64,000 nucleotides of DNA from Butyrivibrio sp. NC2002 (GTDB lineage: Bacteria; Bacillota; Clostridia; Lachnospirales; Lachnospiraceae): contig NZ_KL370881.1 in assembly GCF_000702265.1 (NCBI RefSeq), forward strand, positions 270,789 to 334,788, written 5' to 3'. Below are positions 19,554-27,988 of this stretch, piece after piece. Below the pieces are notes generated by a model. The model saw nothing but the letters and a program-made list of their open reading frames with translations, did no database searches and was not told where the DNA came from. The translations under genes and the position numbers were made by a program. Within the stretch, counting starts at the first letter, position 1. Every line of letters starts with the position of its first letter.

Positions 19554-20276
19554 ATGGATACAATACTCAGGATAAACAATCTGTTTGCCGGCTACGGAAA
19601 AGAGTGTGTTTTAAATGATATTTCTTTTGAAGTGGAAGCAGGTAAAAAAGTCTGCATAGTCGGAGAGAGCGGAAGCGGTAAGTCGACACTTCTTAAGTCT
19701 ATTCACGGCTTCGCAGGAGTGTCGGTAACAGGCGGAAGCATAGAGATTGAAAGAAACATTTTACTTGGCATAGTGCCTCAAAATCCCGGTGGATCATTTA
19801 ATCCTATAAGAACTTACAAGGCGCAGATAGGAGAAGCATTAAAAAGTAATAATATCGATTTTAAAATAGAAGAAGTGGAAAAAACTCTGCAAACTCTGGG
19901 ACTTAGCGATGCAAAAAGAGCGCTCAGAGCAAGGCCCTATGAACTGTCGGGAGGTATGAACCAGCGTATGGCTATAGCCACAACTATGCTTTTGGAACCG
20001 GGGATCTTATTATGCGATGAAGTTACAAGCGCCCTGGATGTTAAGACTGCAGGGATTGTGGTGGAGCAGCTTCTTGAAATCAACAGACTAAGAAAAACAA
20101 CTATTTTGATGGTAACTCACCATTTGGGAATTGCATCAAAAATGGCGGATTACATTGGAATCATGAAAAGCGGAAAAATGCTTGAGTACGGCCCTGCAAA
20201 AGAGATTTTGGATAATCCGCAAAATGAGTACACAAAGAACCTCTTAAAGGCTCTGCCAAGGCTAAAGGTGAACTGA
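19554..20276 (+). CDS. ABC importer ATPase 1, DppD/NikD type
   Basis: Powers import. It has 240 residues: Walker A VGESGSGKSTLLKS (about 37-50), Q-loop VPQNPGGSFNP, signature ELSGGMNQRMAIA, Walker B GILLCDEVTSALD and switch His in VTHHLG. It lacks the roughly 80-residue C-terminal oligopeptide extension of OppD/DppD, so it is about the length of NikD, which supports metal over peptide transport. The following gene starts 1 base after the stop. Confidence 0.9.
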   Translation: MDTILRINNLFAGYGKECVLNDISFEVEAGKKVCIVGESGSGKSTLLKSIHGFAGVSVTGGSIEIERNILLGIVPQNPGGSFNPIRTYKAQIGEALKSNNIDFKIEEVEKTLQTLGLSDAKRALRARPYELSGGMNQRMAIATTMLLEPGILLCDEVTSALDVKTAGIVVEQLLEINRLRKTTILMVTHHLGIASKMADYIGIMKSGKMLEYGPAKEILDNPQNEYTKNLLKALPRLKVN

Positions 20277-20277
20277 T

Positions 20278-21027
20278 ATGCCAGATTCAGATATAGTTTT
20301 AACAGGAAAAAATATAAATAAATATTATGTCGATAAAGGCAAAAAAATGCAGGCTCTGAAGGATGTGAGTTTCTACCTGAAAGAGGGAGAAATCCTTGGA
20401 ATCGTTGGAGAGAGCGGAAGCGGAAAGAGTACGCTCCTTCGCCATATCAGTTGCCTCGAAAAGCCTGATGGCGGAACTTTTTTCTATAAGGGAGTTGAGT
20501 ATACGGGGAAGTCTGCATCTTTTGCCGGAGCTTTTTTGCAGATGATATTTCAGGATGCACAGATGTCTTTTGATCCTAGAATGAAGATGAAAAAAGCCGT
20601 CGTGGAGGCACAAAAAAACTGCAGCCACGATAAGTTGTCAGGAATTCTTAAGGCGGTTGGACTTGATGAGAGTCTTTTGGAGAAAAAGGCGGGCAATATG
20701 TCCGGCGGACAGTGCCAGCGAATGTCTATTGCAAGGGCACTGTGCTCGGATGCCAGAATTCTTTTGTGCGATGAGATCACAAGCGCACTTGATGTTACGA
20801 CACAGGCTCAGGTAGTAGCTCTTTTGCAACAACTACGAGAAAAAGAAGGGCTGGCTATGATATTTGTCTCCCATGACATTGCGCTAGTTAGCATGTTGTG
20901 CGACAGGATAATGGTCATGAAGAACGGAGAGTGCGTGGAAGAGGGACAGACCGGCAAAGTCCTGGGAAATCCGCAGCATGAGTATACGAGAGAACTGCTT
21001 GATAATCTTATCGAGTTGAAAATGTAG
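20278..21027 (+). CDS. ABC importer ATPase 2, DppF/NikE type
   Basis: Partner ATPase, 249 residues. Walker A VGESGSGKSTLLRH, Q-loop FQDAQMSFDPRM, signature NMSGGQCQRMSIARAL, Walker B ILLCDEITSALDV, switch VSHDIAL. The two ATPases are clearly distinct and should form a heterodimer. It completes the five-gene importer. Confidence 0.9.
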   Translation: MPDSDIVLTGKNINKYYVDKGKKMQALKDVSFYLKEGEILGIVGESGSGKSTLLRHISCLEKPDGGTFFYKGVEYTGKSASFAGAFLQMIFQDAQMSFDPRMKMKKAVVEAQKNCSHDKLSGILKAVGLDESLLEKKAGNMSGGQCQRMSIARALCSDARILLCDEITSALDVTTQAQVVALLQQLREKEGLAMIFVSHDIALVSMLCDRIMVMKNGECVEEGQTGKVLGNPQHEYTRELLDNLIELKM

Positions 21028-21050
21028 TAGATAGAGGAATTAGTAGTAAT

Positions 21051-21812
21051 ATGACTAAACTTAAGCAGATTCCTTTTGAAGAGGAAGCGGCAGATATAAA
21101 GGATAAAGTAGTGACCTATTGGTCTAAGCGTGCTGAGAGCTTTACAGAGCACAAGCGCGAGGAAATCCACAGTATAAAGAAAAAACTGTGGCAGGCAGAG
21201 TTTTTAAGGCACTTTTCGGCAAATGACAAGCTGTCAGTGCTGGATGTTGGCTGCGGAGCCGGCTTTTTTGAGATGGTGTTGTCGGATTTTGATTTTGATG
21301 TTACAGGTGTGGATCTTACCCCTGAGATGATAGAAAAAGGGAATGAGCTTCTTTTACAAAATGGATCAAATGCGCATCTGGAGGTTATGGATGCGGAAAA
21401 GCTGGATTTTTCCGATAATTCTTTTGATCTGGTGATAAGCAGAAACCTGGTCTGGACACTTCCGCATCCGGTGGAAGCATATATGGAGTGGCACAGGGTG
21501 CTTAAGCCCGGAGGTATGCTGCTTGTGTACGATGCAGAGTATGCTAAGGGATTTCATCACTATGACCAGATGCAGAACCTTGCCCATAAAAAAGTATCAG
21601 ACTCCATGGTAAAGGAATGTCACGACATTTATCACATGTTGACTATCAGCACTTTGGACAGACCGGAGTGGGATAAGGCTGCTCTTGAAAAAATAGGTTA
21701 TGAAAATGTAATTACTGATCTGGGAGTCGGAGACCGGCTTTACAAAGAAAAAGATCAGTTCTATATGCCTGAGAGGATGTTTTTGGTAAAGGCAAGTAAA
21801 GCTGAAATCTGA
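21051..21812 (+). CDS. Class I SAM-dependent methyltransferase
   Basis: A small-molecule methyltransferase of the ubiE type, 253 residues. Motif I LDVGCGAGFFEM (about 65-76), acidic motif II end TGVDLT, motif III-like DLVISRNLVWTLPHP and LKPGGMLLVYDAEY. It sits 24 bp after the importer genes, so it may modify the imported ligand or chelator; that is inference. No single substrate can be named. Confidence 0.85.
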   Translation: MTKLKQIPFEEEAADIKDKVVTYWSKRAESFTEHKREEIHSIKKKLWQAEFLRHFSANDKLSVLDVGCGAGFFEMVLSDFDFDVTGVDLTPEMIEKGNELLLQNGSNAHLEVMDAEKLDFSDNSFDLVISRNLVWTLPHPVEAYMEWHRVLKPGGMLLVYDAEYAKGFHHYDQMQNLAHKKVSDSMVKECHDIYHMLTISTLDRPEWDKAALEKIGYENVITDLGVGDRLYKEKDQFYMPERMFLVKASKAEI

Positions 21813-21859
21813 AACGCAATAAAAAACAGTATTTACTATAAATAGAAATGGAGTTTGAG

Positions 21860-22600
21860 ATGAGAAGAGGAATTGATACTACAGATATGATGGTATATGG
21901 ACACGAAGCCTGGATAGTCACAGACAAGAGCGTCTATGAGAAGGGAGAAGAAGTCTGCGGGATAATGAGATGGGGACACCATATGAGACCGGACGGATTC
22001 TTTAGGCTTGATGAGATAAGAGCCTTTGCCACAGACGAAAAAGGAAACAGGATAGCAATAACTCCTATAAAGGGCCCTGGCGATGAACAGGGAGACTACT
22101 ATGAGCTTAGATTTACTCCTGCTTCTGAAGGTGTTTATACCCTTATGTGCATCTATGACAACAATTATGTAAGAGATGAAAAAGATGTGTATTATGAGGG
22201 CGACAGACGTACATATCCTGATATTCTGGATGCAAAGAACTACCCACAGATATATGTGACTTGCATAAGTGTTGGAGAAAAGAAGCTAACTCCTGAATTT
22301 ATACATGAATCCAGAGTGAGCTTTGTCCCCGAATCCTGGGAAGCTGACAGTGATGTTCTTCATTTAAAACTTATCCATGACAAGTTTCCTCTTAAAGGAT
22401 CCACAGTAGTTGTTGTGTTCTATGATGGAAAAGAGTATTTTGAGAGAATCCTGAATACTGATGAGGACGGAAAGATATTCTTTTCAGTGGAGAAAAAAGG
22501 AGTGTATATGGCTGTTACAAGGACTCCCCTGGCAGAAGGGATTCCCGGGATCTATGACAGCAAAGAAATTGCGTCAACATTTACATACGTCAAGAGATGA
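21860..22600 (+). CDS. DUF4198-like metal-uptake-associated protein
   Basis: About 246 residues, rich in beta strands, with GHEAWIVTDKSVYEKGEEV at the N-terminus and a conserved-looking WGHHMRPDGFF segment. It resembles DUF4198 proteins found with nickel and cobalt importers. The start at 21860 is preferred: the upstream ATG at 21848 forms part of the GGAG ribosome site 6 bases before it. Histidines near the N-terminus could bind metal. Unusually for the family there is no signal peptide, so it may act in the cytoplasm. It ends the importer operon. Confidence 0.6.
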   Translation: MRRGIDTTDMMVYGHEAWIVTDKSVYEKGEEVCGIMRWGHHMRPDGFFRLDEIRAFATDEKGNRIAITPIKGPGDEQGDYYELRFTPASEGVYTLMCIYDNNYVRDEKDVYYEGDRRTYPDILDAKNYPQIYVTCISVGEKKLTPEFIHESRVSFVPESWEADSDVLHLKLIHDKFPLKGSTVVVVFYDGKEYFERILNTDEDGKIFFSVEKKGVYMAVTRTPLAEGIPGIYDSKEIASTFTYVKR

Positions 22601-22658
22601 AAAATATGACTGGCGGAATAATTGCGTAAGTATATTTGAATTTATCCAGTATATATAC

Positions 22659-22695
22659 AAAAACAGGATGCGCTTAACATGCATCCTGTTTTTGT
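22659..22695. terminator. Bidirectional terminator between convergent genes
   Basis: AAAAACAGGATGC pairs with GCATCCTGTTTTT around a short loop, with A- and T-runs on both sides. It ends the importer operon (plus) and overlaps the last codons of the minus-strand gene ending at 22674. Confidence 0.9.
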
Positions 22696-23630
22696 ATTAT
22701 CCCATAGGTCACCATAGGACCGTCTTTTATTATATTAAGTGAGGAACACTGATGGATCAGAACTCCGTCGGTGCTTGCGATGGCAGTATGCAAGGTTCTT
22801 CCAAAGTAGTCTTTTATCTCACCGAATTTTTCGCCCTTTGTGAATTTGTCTCCCACTTTTTTCTCCGGGTACCAACAACCGGTGAAAGGGGCATCGTCAC
22901 TAAATTCCCTAAGTTCAGTTTTGGGATAGGTCTTAAATTGTCCTTCAATAAGACCAAGGAACTTCAAAATGTTTAATACATCATCTTTGTCGGCCTGAAC
23001 CTCATCCCTTGGGAGAAGGCTAAGCTGACCTCGCTCTATGAGTACACTTGGTATTCCGGCCATTGAGGCAGTATTGTAGGCTCCTTCTGTGGTACAGGTG
23101 CTTTTTACGCAGTAGGAGACGTTGACACAGTCGACCATTTTTTTTGCTATATCGCTGACAGGAGAGGCCCCCACGTAGTATGCGTAAGGGATAAGAGTCT
23201 CGTATCCATCTCCGCTATGCAGGTCGATGTAAGCATCCACGTTTTTAATAAAAACATCAAACAGGATATTAGCCAGGCGGTCAGCAGTTGAACCGTCCTT
23301 ATTCCCGGGAAAAACACGGTTGAGATTCTTGCCATCCTCATAAACAAGGGACATAGTTCTGTTTTCAAAACCGGATCTGTTGGCAAGAGGAATAATGATG
23401 ACATTTCCTGAAAGACCACGTGGTGATATTTCCTCTGAAAGTTCGATGGCAGCCTGTATTCCCACGTATTCAGCATTGTGTATACCCGCTGTGACAAGAA
23501 CGGTTTTGCCGGGCTTTTCTCCGCAGATGATGATGTGGGGAATGTGTATCTCAGTTCCATCGACATGTATATGATCTTTTATTGTTTTGCCGTAGCTAAG
23601 CTTGTGTCCGGCAATATTTAGTTCTTTCAT
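22674..23630 (-). CDS. Succinylglutamate desuccinylase/aspartoacylase-family zinc hydrolase
   Basis: A zinc carboxypeptidase-fold amidohydrolase (M14-related AstE/AspA family), 318 residues. Predicted zinc ligands lie in TAGIHNAEYVG (His, Glu) near residue 50 and in YIDLHSGDGYE near 137. The C-terminal third has the barrel-like domain of this family (PFTGCWYPEKKVGDKFTKGE). Substrate unknown; N-acyl amino acids or short amides are typical. It converges on the importer operon; any functional link is a guess. A hairpin covers its ribosome site. Confidence 0.8.
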   Translation of the reverse strand: MKELNIAGHKLSYGKTIKDHIHVDGTEIHIPHIIICGEKPGKTVLVTAGIHNAEYVGIQAAIELSEEISPRGLSGNVIIIPLANRSGFENRTMSLVYEDGKNLNRVFPGNKDGSTADRLANILFDVFIKNVDAYIDLHSGDGYETLIPYAYYVGASPVSDIAKKMVDCVNVSYCVKSTCTTEGAYNTASMAGIPSVLIERGQLSLLPRDEVQADKDDVLNILKFLGLIEGQFKTYPKTELREFSDDAPFTGCWYPEKKVGDKFTKGEKFGEIKDYFGRTLHTAIASTDGVLIHQCSSLNIIKDGPMVTYGIIQKQDAC

Positions 23631-23637
23631 AGTCTAA

Positions 23638-23660
23638 AACCTCGCTTCAGAAGCAAGGTT
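23638..23660 (-). promoter_or_regulatory. Hairpin over the ribosome site of the desuccinylase-like gene
   Basis: Read on the minus strand, AACCTTGCTTC pairs with GAAGCGAGGTT (one G-T pair) with a one-base loop in the strict count. The GAGG that would be the ribosome site is inside the 3' arm, about 9 bases before the ATG. Confidence 0.5.
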
Positions 23661-23683
23661 ATCATGATAACAATCAAGCTTTC

Positions 23684-23708
23684 AAGCCCCCTGGGGGGTT
23701 ATGTGGTC
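23684..23708. repeat. GC-rich palindromic repeat, reverse copy
   Basis: AAGCCCCCTGGGGGGTT followed by ATGTGGTC. Its reverse complement shares 18 bases with 16103-16120, and its CCCTGGGGGG is repeated at 13054-13063. Confidence 0.75.
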
Positions 23709-24043
23709 AATATTCGCTACGTTATGCCGGGATCGGACCGCAAAAAAGCGTTTTGGAGATTGGACCCGGTACAGGGCAGGCTACAGAACCGATCCTTCAG
23801 ACAGGATGCGACTATCATGCCATAGAGCTTGGGGAGCATCTCTATGCAAAGATGAGGGAAAAATATGACCGGTTCCAGAATTTCCAAATCGTGAATGATG
23901 ATTTTATTACGCATGATTTTTACGGCAAGCGTGAGATGAGCACGGATGAATACGTTTCTTTCTGCGGCACCCATTGTGATCATATCGTGATACCGGAACC
24001 TTATAAGACAGCTTTTTTATTGCGCTCAAATGCGGAAATATAG
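23700..24043 (+). pseudogene. Remnant of a class I methyltransferase
   Basis: The frame reads GIGPQKSVLEIGPGTGQATEP, an intact motif I, and then continues for about 50 residues as a normal methyltransferase. It then jumps from NDDFITHDF directly to STDEYVSFCGTHCDH, which belongs far downstream in the family, so the central catalytic part has been lost. No proper start codon or ribosome site precedes it; the reading frame opens at the GC-rich repeat. It is treated as decayed. Confidence 0.65.
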
Positions 24044-24227
24044 CTTATAGTAGGTGTTTTTTCTGTAAAATTCCCTCTTTTTTTATGATTTCTTAATGTT
24101 ATAGGGAATAGATGCTATTTATAATCGGTTATAGATTACTGTTTTTCTTCAGAAAAGCATAACTCTTAGGTGCGTGTTTTGAAAGAGAACTGCGTGGTTG
24201 AAAAAAGATATGAGGAAGGGTGATTGA

Positions 24228-27200
24228 ATGAAGAAAAAAATAATTGCGATTTTAATAGTGTGCACAATGCTTGCCGGATGTGCAAGTAATATCGGTACTG
24301 ATCAGAATCAGGAATCGGAAGAACAAGTACAAATACAGGAAGCAAAAGAAAAAGATGCCAAAACATCAGATGATGCTTCATCCTCTGAAGAAGAGCAGGC
24401 TGAAACTGCACAGCAAAAAGAGTCGGAAGATGACGTTTTTTCAGAAGGGAATATTTATCATGGTTTTTTGCTGGGCGAAATAACTCAAAGTAAACTACTT
24501 AACTCTGATATGTATAGATTTAGGCATGAAAAAAGCGGGGCTGATCTTCTTTATATAAAAAATGAGGATCCTGAATGCTCATTTACAATAGCTTATAAGA
24601 CTCCGTATGTCGATGAAACAGACACAAATCATGTTTTTGAGCATGCTATAATAGCATCTTCTGAAAAATATCCGGCAAAAGATATATTTTTTGATCTGTC
24701 AAATAAATCCTATTCGACTTTTGTTAATGCATTTACTTATCCGCAAACTACATTATACCCGGTAGCGAGCCTTGATCAGCATCAGCTTCTTAAAATGGCG
24801 GATGTCTATATGAGCTGCATGGTAGCACCGGATATTTTGAAGGATGAAAACTTTTTCAAGAGAGAAGCAATAAGATTTGAGCTTAATAGTCCGGAGGAAG
24901 AAATAGGTATCAATGGTACAGTTTATGCTGAAGATTATGGTTTTTTGACAGATAATGATGAAAACTGGATGGCAAACCTTTTGGATGAGCTTTACCCCGG
25001 TGAGTATGCTTCCAACTATTTAGGAAGAGCAGAGTACCACTACGAGGATCTGACGTATGAGAATACACTGGCGACTTATGACAGATGCTATCATTTTGAT
25101 AATAGTTTAATTATGTTGTACGGCGACCTGGATATAGATATGTTTTTGGAATTTCTTGATAGGGAATATCTGTCCAAGTATGAAGTAAACGGAACAAATC
25201 TTAGCAAATATGATGATCCCCTGACAGCGGAGGGGTATATTGAAAGGGTGATGCCTATCTGCGCATTTGAGGGAGATACGGTAGAAAATAACGGAGTTAT
25301 AACTTATGCCATTGACCTTCAGGGGACAGATCAGGAGACTCTTTTAAAATGGAATCTTCTTTGTGATGTTTTGAACAGGCAATCATCAGTATTAGGGCAA
25401 AAGCTTATAGAGGATGGAATACAGAACCCTGTGGAAGTAAGCTGCATGACAGAATCCCCCAAGCCATTTCTTCTTTTTAAAATGGAATATGCAAACGAAG
25501 ATCAGATGCAAACATTAAAGGATATTGCAGAATATACGCTGAGTGATGTGGCTAAAAATGGTGTGTCACAGGAACTATTGGAAGCTGTATTGTCATCGGA
25601 AGAGATTGGAACAGTATTTATCAGAAATGATCGCAACGTGGGAGTTGATTTATCAGCAACAATTGCGCAGTATTGGGCAGTGGAAAAAAAGTCAGACTTA
25701 TACGAGGCTTACGAGAGAGTATTTGACGAAATAAGTAATGATTCTTCGCAAACCATTTTTAAAGATCTTGCGGCTTCTGAACTTAATCCAAGAAGAAGCG
25801 TTCTTATAGCGCATATACCTGAGCCTGGAACAGGTGAAGAGTACGAAGAAAAGCTTACAAATTATCTGACAGACATGAAAAACAATATGTCTGATGAAGA
25901 GATAAATCAGATTATCAAGGATACGGAAGATTTTAATAAGTGGAATGAAGAAGAAATACCAAATACGGATTTTTTGATTGATCCGGCTTCTCTTGAAGAT
26001 GCAAAGGTAATTCCCCTCGAAAAAGAGAAGATAGAAGATATAACTATGATCAGCGGCGACGTGGATACAGAAGGAGCGGGTGTATATAAGCTTTACTTTG
26101 ATCTAAGCGGTATGACTAGGGATGAGATAATGGATCTTGTCGCATATACCAATATTTTGTGCGAAGTAAATACATCTAAATATGACAAGAATGATATGGA
26201 TATATTGGGAAGCCGTTATCTTCAGGGATTTTTCACAAGTCTAACATATTCGGGAAAAACGGAGGATGATCCCGGAAGGCCAATTATGACAGTAATTTGG
26301 GAGAGTCTGACTGAGGATTTCGAGCAGAGCCTTGATATGGTTTTAAATCTATTGACCGAGACTGATTTAAACGATACGGATGACATTTCCTATGTTATCA
26401 GAAGAGATGCAGAACTATATGATTTAGGCAGAGGTGATGGCAATAATCTTGCATCAAGTTATGCCATGGCTGCATCCGGAGCACTTAATTCGGGTGACTT
26501 CGGATTAAACATGGATGTGAGCGGACAGGATTTGTATTATTATATGCTGGATGCGGTCAGCGGAATTGATAGTGATGAAAAATATATAAAAGAGCTTACA
26601 GAGAAATTTGACAATGCCAGAAAGAAAGCTTATACAAAAACGAATCTTATATTTGGAATAGCAGCTTCTGCAGATGATTGCGAAAAGATTAAAGAAATAG
26701 CTGCCGAAAAGCTTTCTCTTTTGGATACAAAAACAAATACAGATGTACTCTACGAGCTTCCTGTTTTTGCAAAAAGTACCGGGATATATATTGAGTCATC
26801 TCAGAATTATTCATATCTTATCGCTGCTTACAGAGATAAAGAGAATTTTAAAGGATCGTATATTCCATTTATTTATGCAGCTAATGATAAGTATGTTATT
26901 CCAACCATAAGATTCCAGTTAGGTGCATATAGTGCCGGAACCTACTCTGCCGAAACCAGTGGTGTTGCTGTGGCTTACGCATATTCGGATCCTAACGTTA
27001 AAAAGTCAATTGATGTTATGAAAAATATCTCCGATTACATAAATGATGCGCAGTTAACTGAGGATGAATTAAAGGGTTATATTCTGATCGCCTATGGACA
27101 TGCCACAGGAAATAGTGGCATTTGGAATGACGTAATACGAGCAATAAACCGAAATGTAATGGGAGGCGATGAAGAGAAAATAGTTGAAACGACCAATGAT

Positions 27201-27353
27201 ATAAAGAATGCTTCACTTTCCATGAAGGATGAAGCTGGTGCATGCTTAGAAGAGGTTCTGTCAGACGCTGCAATTGTTACTGCGGGAAACGAATCAAAGA
27301 TATATGCTGACAAAGATGTGTTTGATGAGATATTGAATTTTAAAGAGCAATGA
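24228..27353 (+). CDS. M16-family metallopeptidase lipoprotein
   Basis: A surface-anchored zinc peptidase of the insulysin/presequence-protease (M16C) type, 1041 residues. The signal peptide ends in the lipobox MLAGC (Cys18), then comes an acidic Glu/Gln-rich linker to about residue 80. The inverted zinc motif HVFEH is at 135-139, with the likely third ligand Glu235 in NGTVYAED. NAFTYPQTTLYPVAS is typical of M16C. The remainder fits four M16 half-domains in one chain. GGAAGGG precedes the ATG. It should degrade peptides at the cell surface. The BlaI/BlaR1 pair follows, but a separate promoter there argues against one operon. Confidence 0.85.
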   Translation: MKKKIIAILIVCTMLAGCASNIGTDQNQESEEQVQIQEAKEKDAKTSDDASSSEEEQAETAQQKESEDDVFSEGNIYHGFLLGEITQSKLLNSDMYRFRHEKSGADLLYIKNEDPECSFTIAYKTPYVDETDTNHVFEHAIIASSEKYPAKDIFFDLSNKSYSTFVNAFTYPQTTLYPVASLDQHQLLKMADVYMSCMVAPDILKDENFFKREAIRFELNSPEEEIGINGTVYAEDYGFLTDNDENWMANLLDELYPGEYASNYLGRAEYHYEDLTYENTLATYDRCYHFDNSLIMLYGDLDIDMFLEFLDREYLSKYEVNGTNLSKYDDPLTAEGYIERVMPICAFEGDTVENNGVITYAIDLQGTDQETLLKWNLLCDVLNRQSSVLGQKLIEDGIQNPVEVSCMTESPKPFLLFKMEYANEDQMQTLKDIAEYTLSDVAKNGVSQELLEAVLSSEEIGTVFIRNDRNVGVDLSATIAQYWAVEKKSDLYEAYERVFDEISNDSSQTIFKDLAASELNPRRSVLIAHIPEPGTGEEYEEKLTNYLTDMKNNMSDEEINQIIKDTEDFNKWNEEEIPNTDFLIDPASLEDAKVIPLEKEKIEDITMISGDVDTEGAGVYKLYFDLSGMTRDEIMDLVAYTNILCEVNTSKYDKNDMDILGSRYLQGFFTSLTYSGKTEDDPGRPIMTVIWESLTEDFEQSLDMVLNLLTETDLNDTDDISYVIRRDAELYDLGRGDGNNLASSYAMAASGALNSGDFGLNMDVSGQDLYYYMLDAVSGIDSDEKYIKELTEKFDNARKKAYTKTNLIFGIAASADDCEKIKEIAAEKLSLLDTKTNTDVLYELPVFAKSTGIYIESSQNYSYLIAAYRDKENFKGSYIPFIYAANDKYVIPTIRFQLGAYSAGTYSAETSGVAVAYAYSDPNVKKSIDVMKNISDYINDAQLTEDELKGYILIAYGHATGNSGIWNDVIRAINRNVMGGDEEKIVETTNDIKNASLSMKDEAGACLEEVLSDAAIVTAGNESKIYADKDVFDEILNFKEQ

Positions 27354-27494
27354 TCATTTTGATAATAAAAAATATCAATTGAATGGCTATAATAATCATA
27401 AATAAAGGGCGTACGGCATAGTTATTGTTATTGATGTAAAGACTTGAGTCGAAAAAATAAAAAATCCAAAAAAATCATTAACAGCTATTAATTA

Positions 27495-27523
27495 TTAACA
27501 CACATTATCCGATATGTTATTAT
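27495..27523 (+). promoter_or_regulatory. Promoter of the blaI/blaR1-like pair
   Basis: TTAACA (27495-27500), a 17-bp spacer and TATTAT (27518-27523). The -10 lies inside the palindromic operator, as expected for a self-repressed promoter. Confidence 0.75.
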
Positions 27524-27543
27524 GAAAAGGTAACATATCGGAT
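27507..27543. promoter_or_regulatory. BlaI-type operator
   Basis: A perfect inverted repeat with 13-bp arms (ATCCGATATGTTA and TAACATATCGGAT) 11 bp apart, overlapping the -10 and ending 26 bp before the regulator start. It is the obvious binding site for the dimeric repressor encoded next. I found no second copy in the window. Confidence 0.85.
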
Positions 27544-27568
27544 TATGTGGCATTTTGAGGAGGTTTTC

Positions 27569-27964
27569 ATGAAAAGAGAAGAAATGCTTCCTAGTGAGAG
27601 TGAATGGCTGATAATGGAGACACTTTGGGATGCTGGAAGAGACCTTACTTCTGTAGAGATATGTGAGAGACTTCCCGGACAGGACAAAATGTCGCAGCGA
27701 ATGGTGAGAGTTCTTATCAACAGGCTGTGCAAGAAGAATCTTATTTCATATACAGTAGATGAAAAAGATAGCAGAGTTTATCATTATCTTCCCATAAAGA
27801 CAAAGGAAGAATGCAGACGTGAAAAGAGCATAGATTTTGCCAATAATTATTTTGGAGGAAATAAACTAGGTGCGGCTTTTGCTTTTCTGGAGGCAGAGTC
27901 ACTTACTGAAGATCAGATAAAGGAACTTGAAAACATTATAAAGAATGCAAAGAAGAATAAGTAG
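27569..27964 (+). CDS. BlaI/MecI/CopY-family repressor
   Basis: A winged-helix dimeric repressor, 131 residues from the ATG at 27569, preceded by GAGGAGG; the upstream ATG at 27545 has no ribosome site. Family features: PSESEWLIMETLWDAG (helix 1), MSQRMVRVLINRLCKKNLI (recognition helix), and a C-terminal dimerisation domain that would hold the cleavage site. It should bind the palindrome at 27507-27543 and repress itself and the protease gene. Confidence 0.9.
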   Translation: MKREEMLPSESEWLIMETLWDAGRDLTSVEICERLPGQDKMSQRMVRVLINRLCKKNLISYTVDEKDSRVYHYLPIKTKEECRREKSIDFANNYFGGNKLGAAFAFLEAESLTEDQIKELENIIKNAKKNK

Positions 27965-27988
27965 CTCACGGATGAGCAGAGGTATGTT

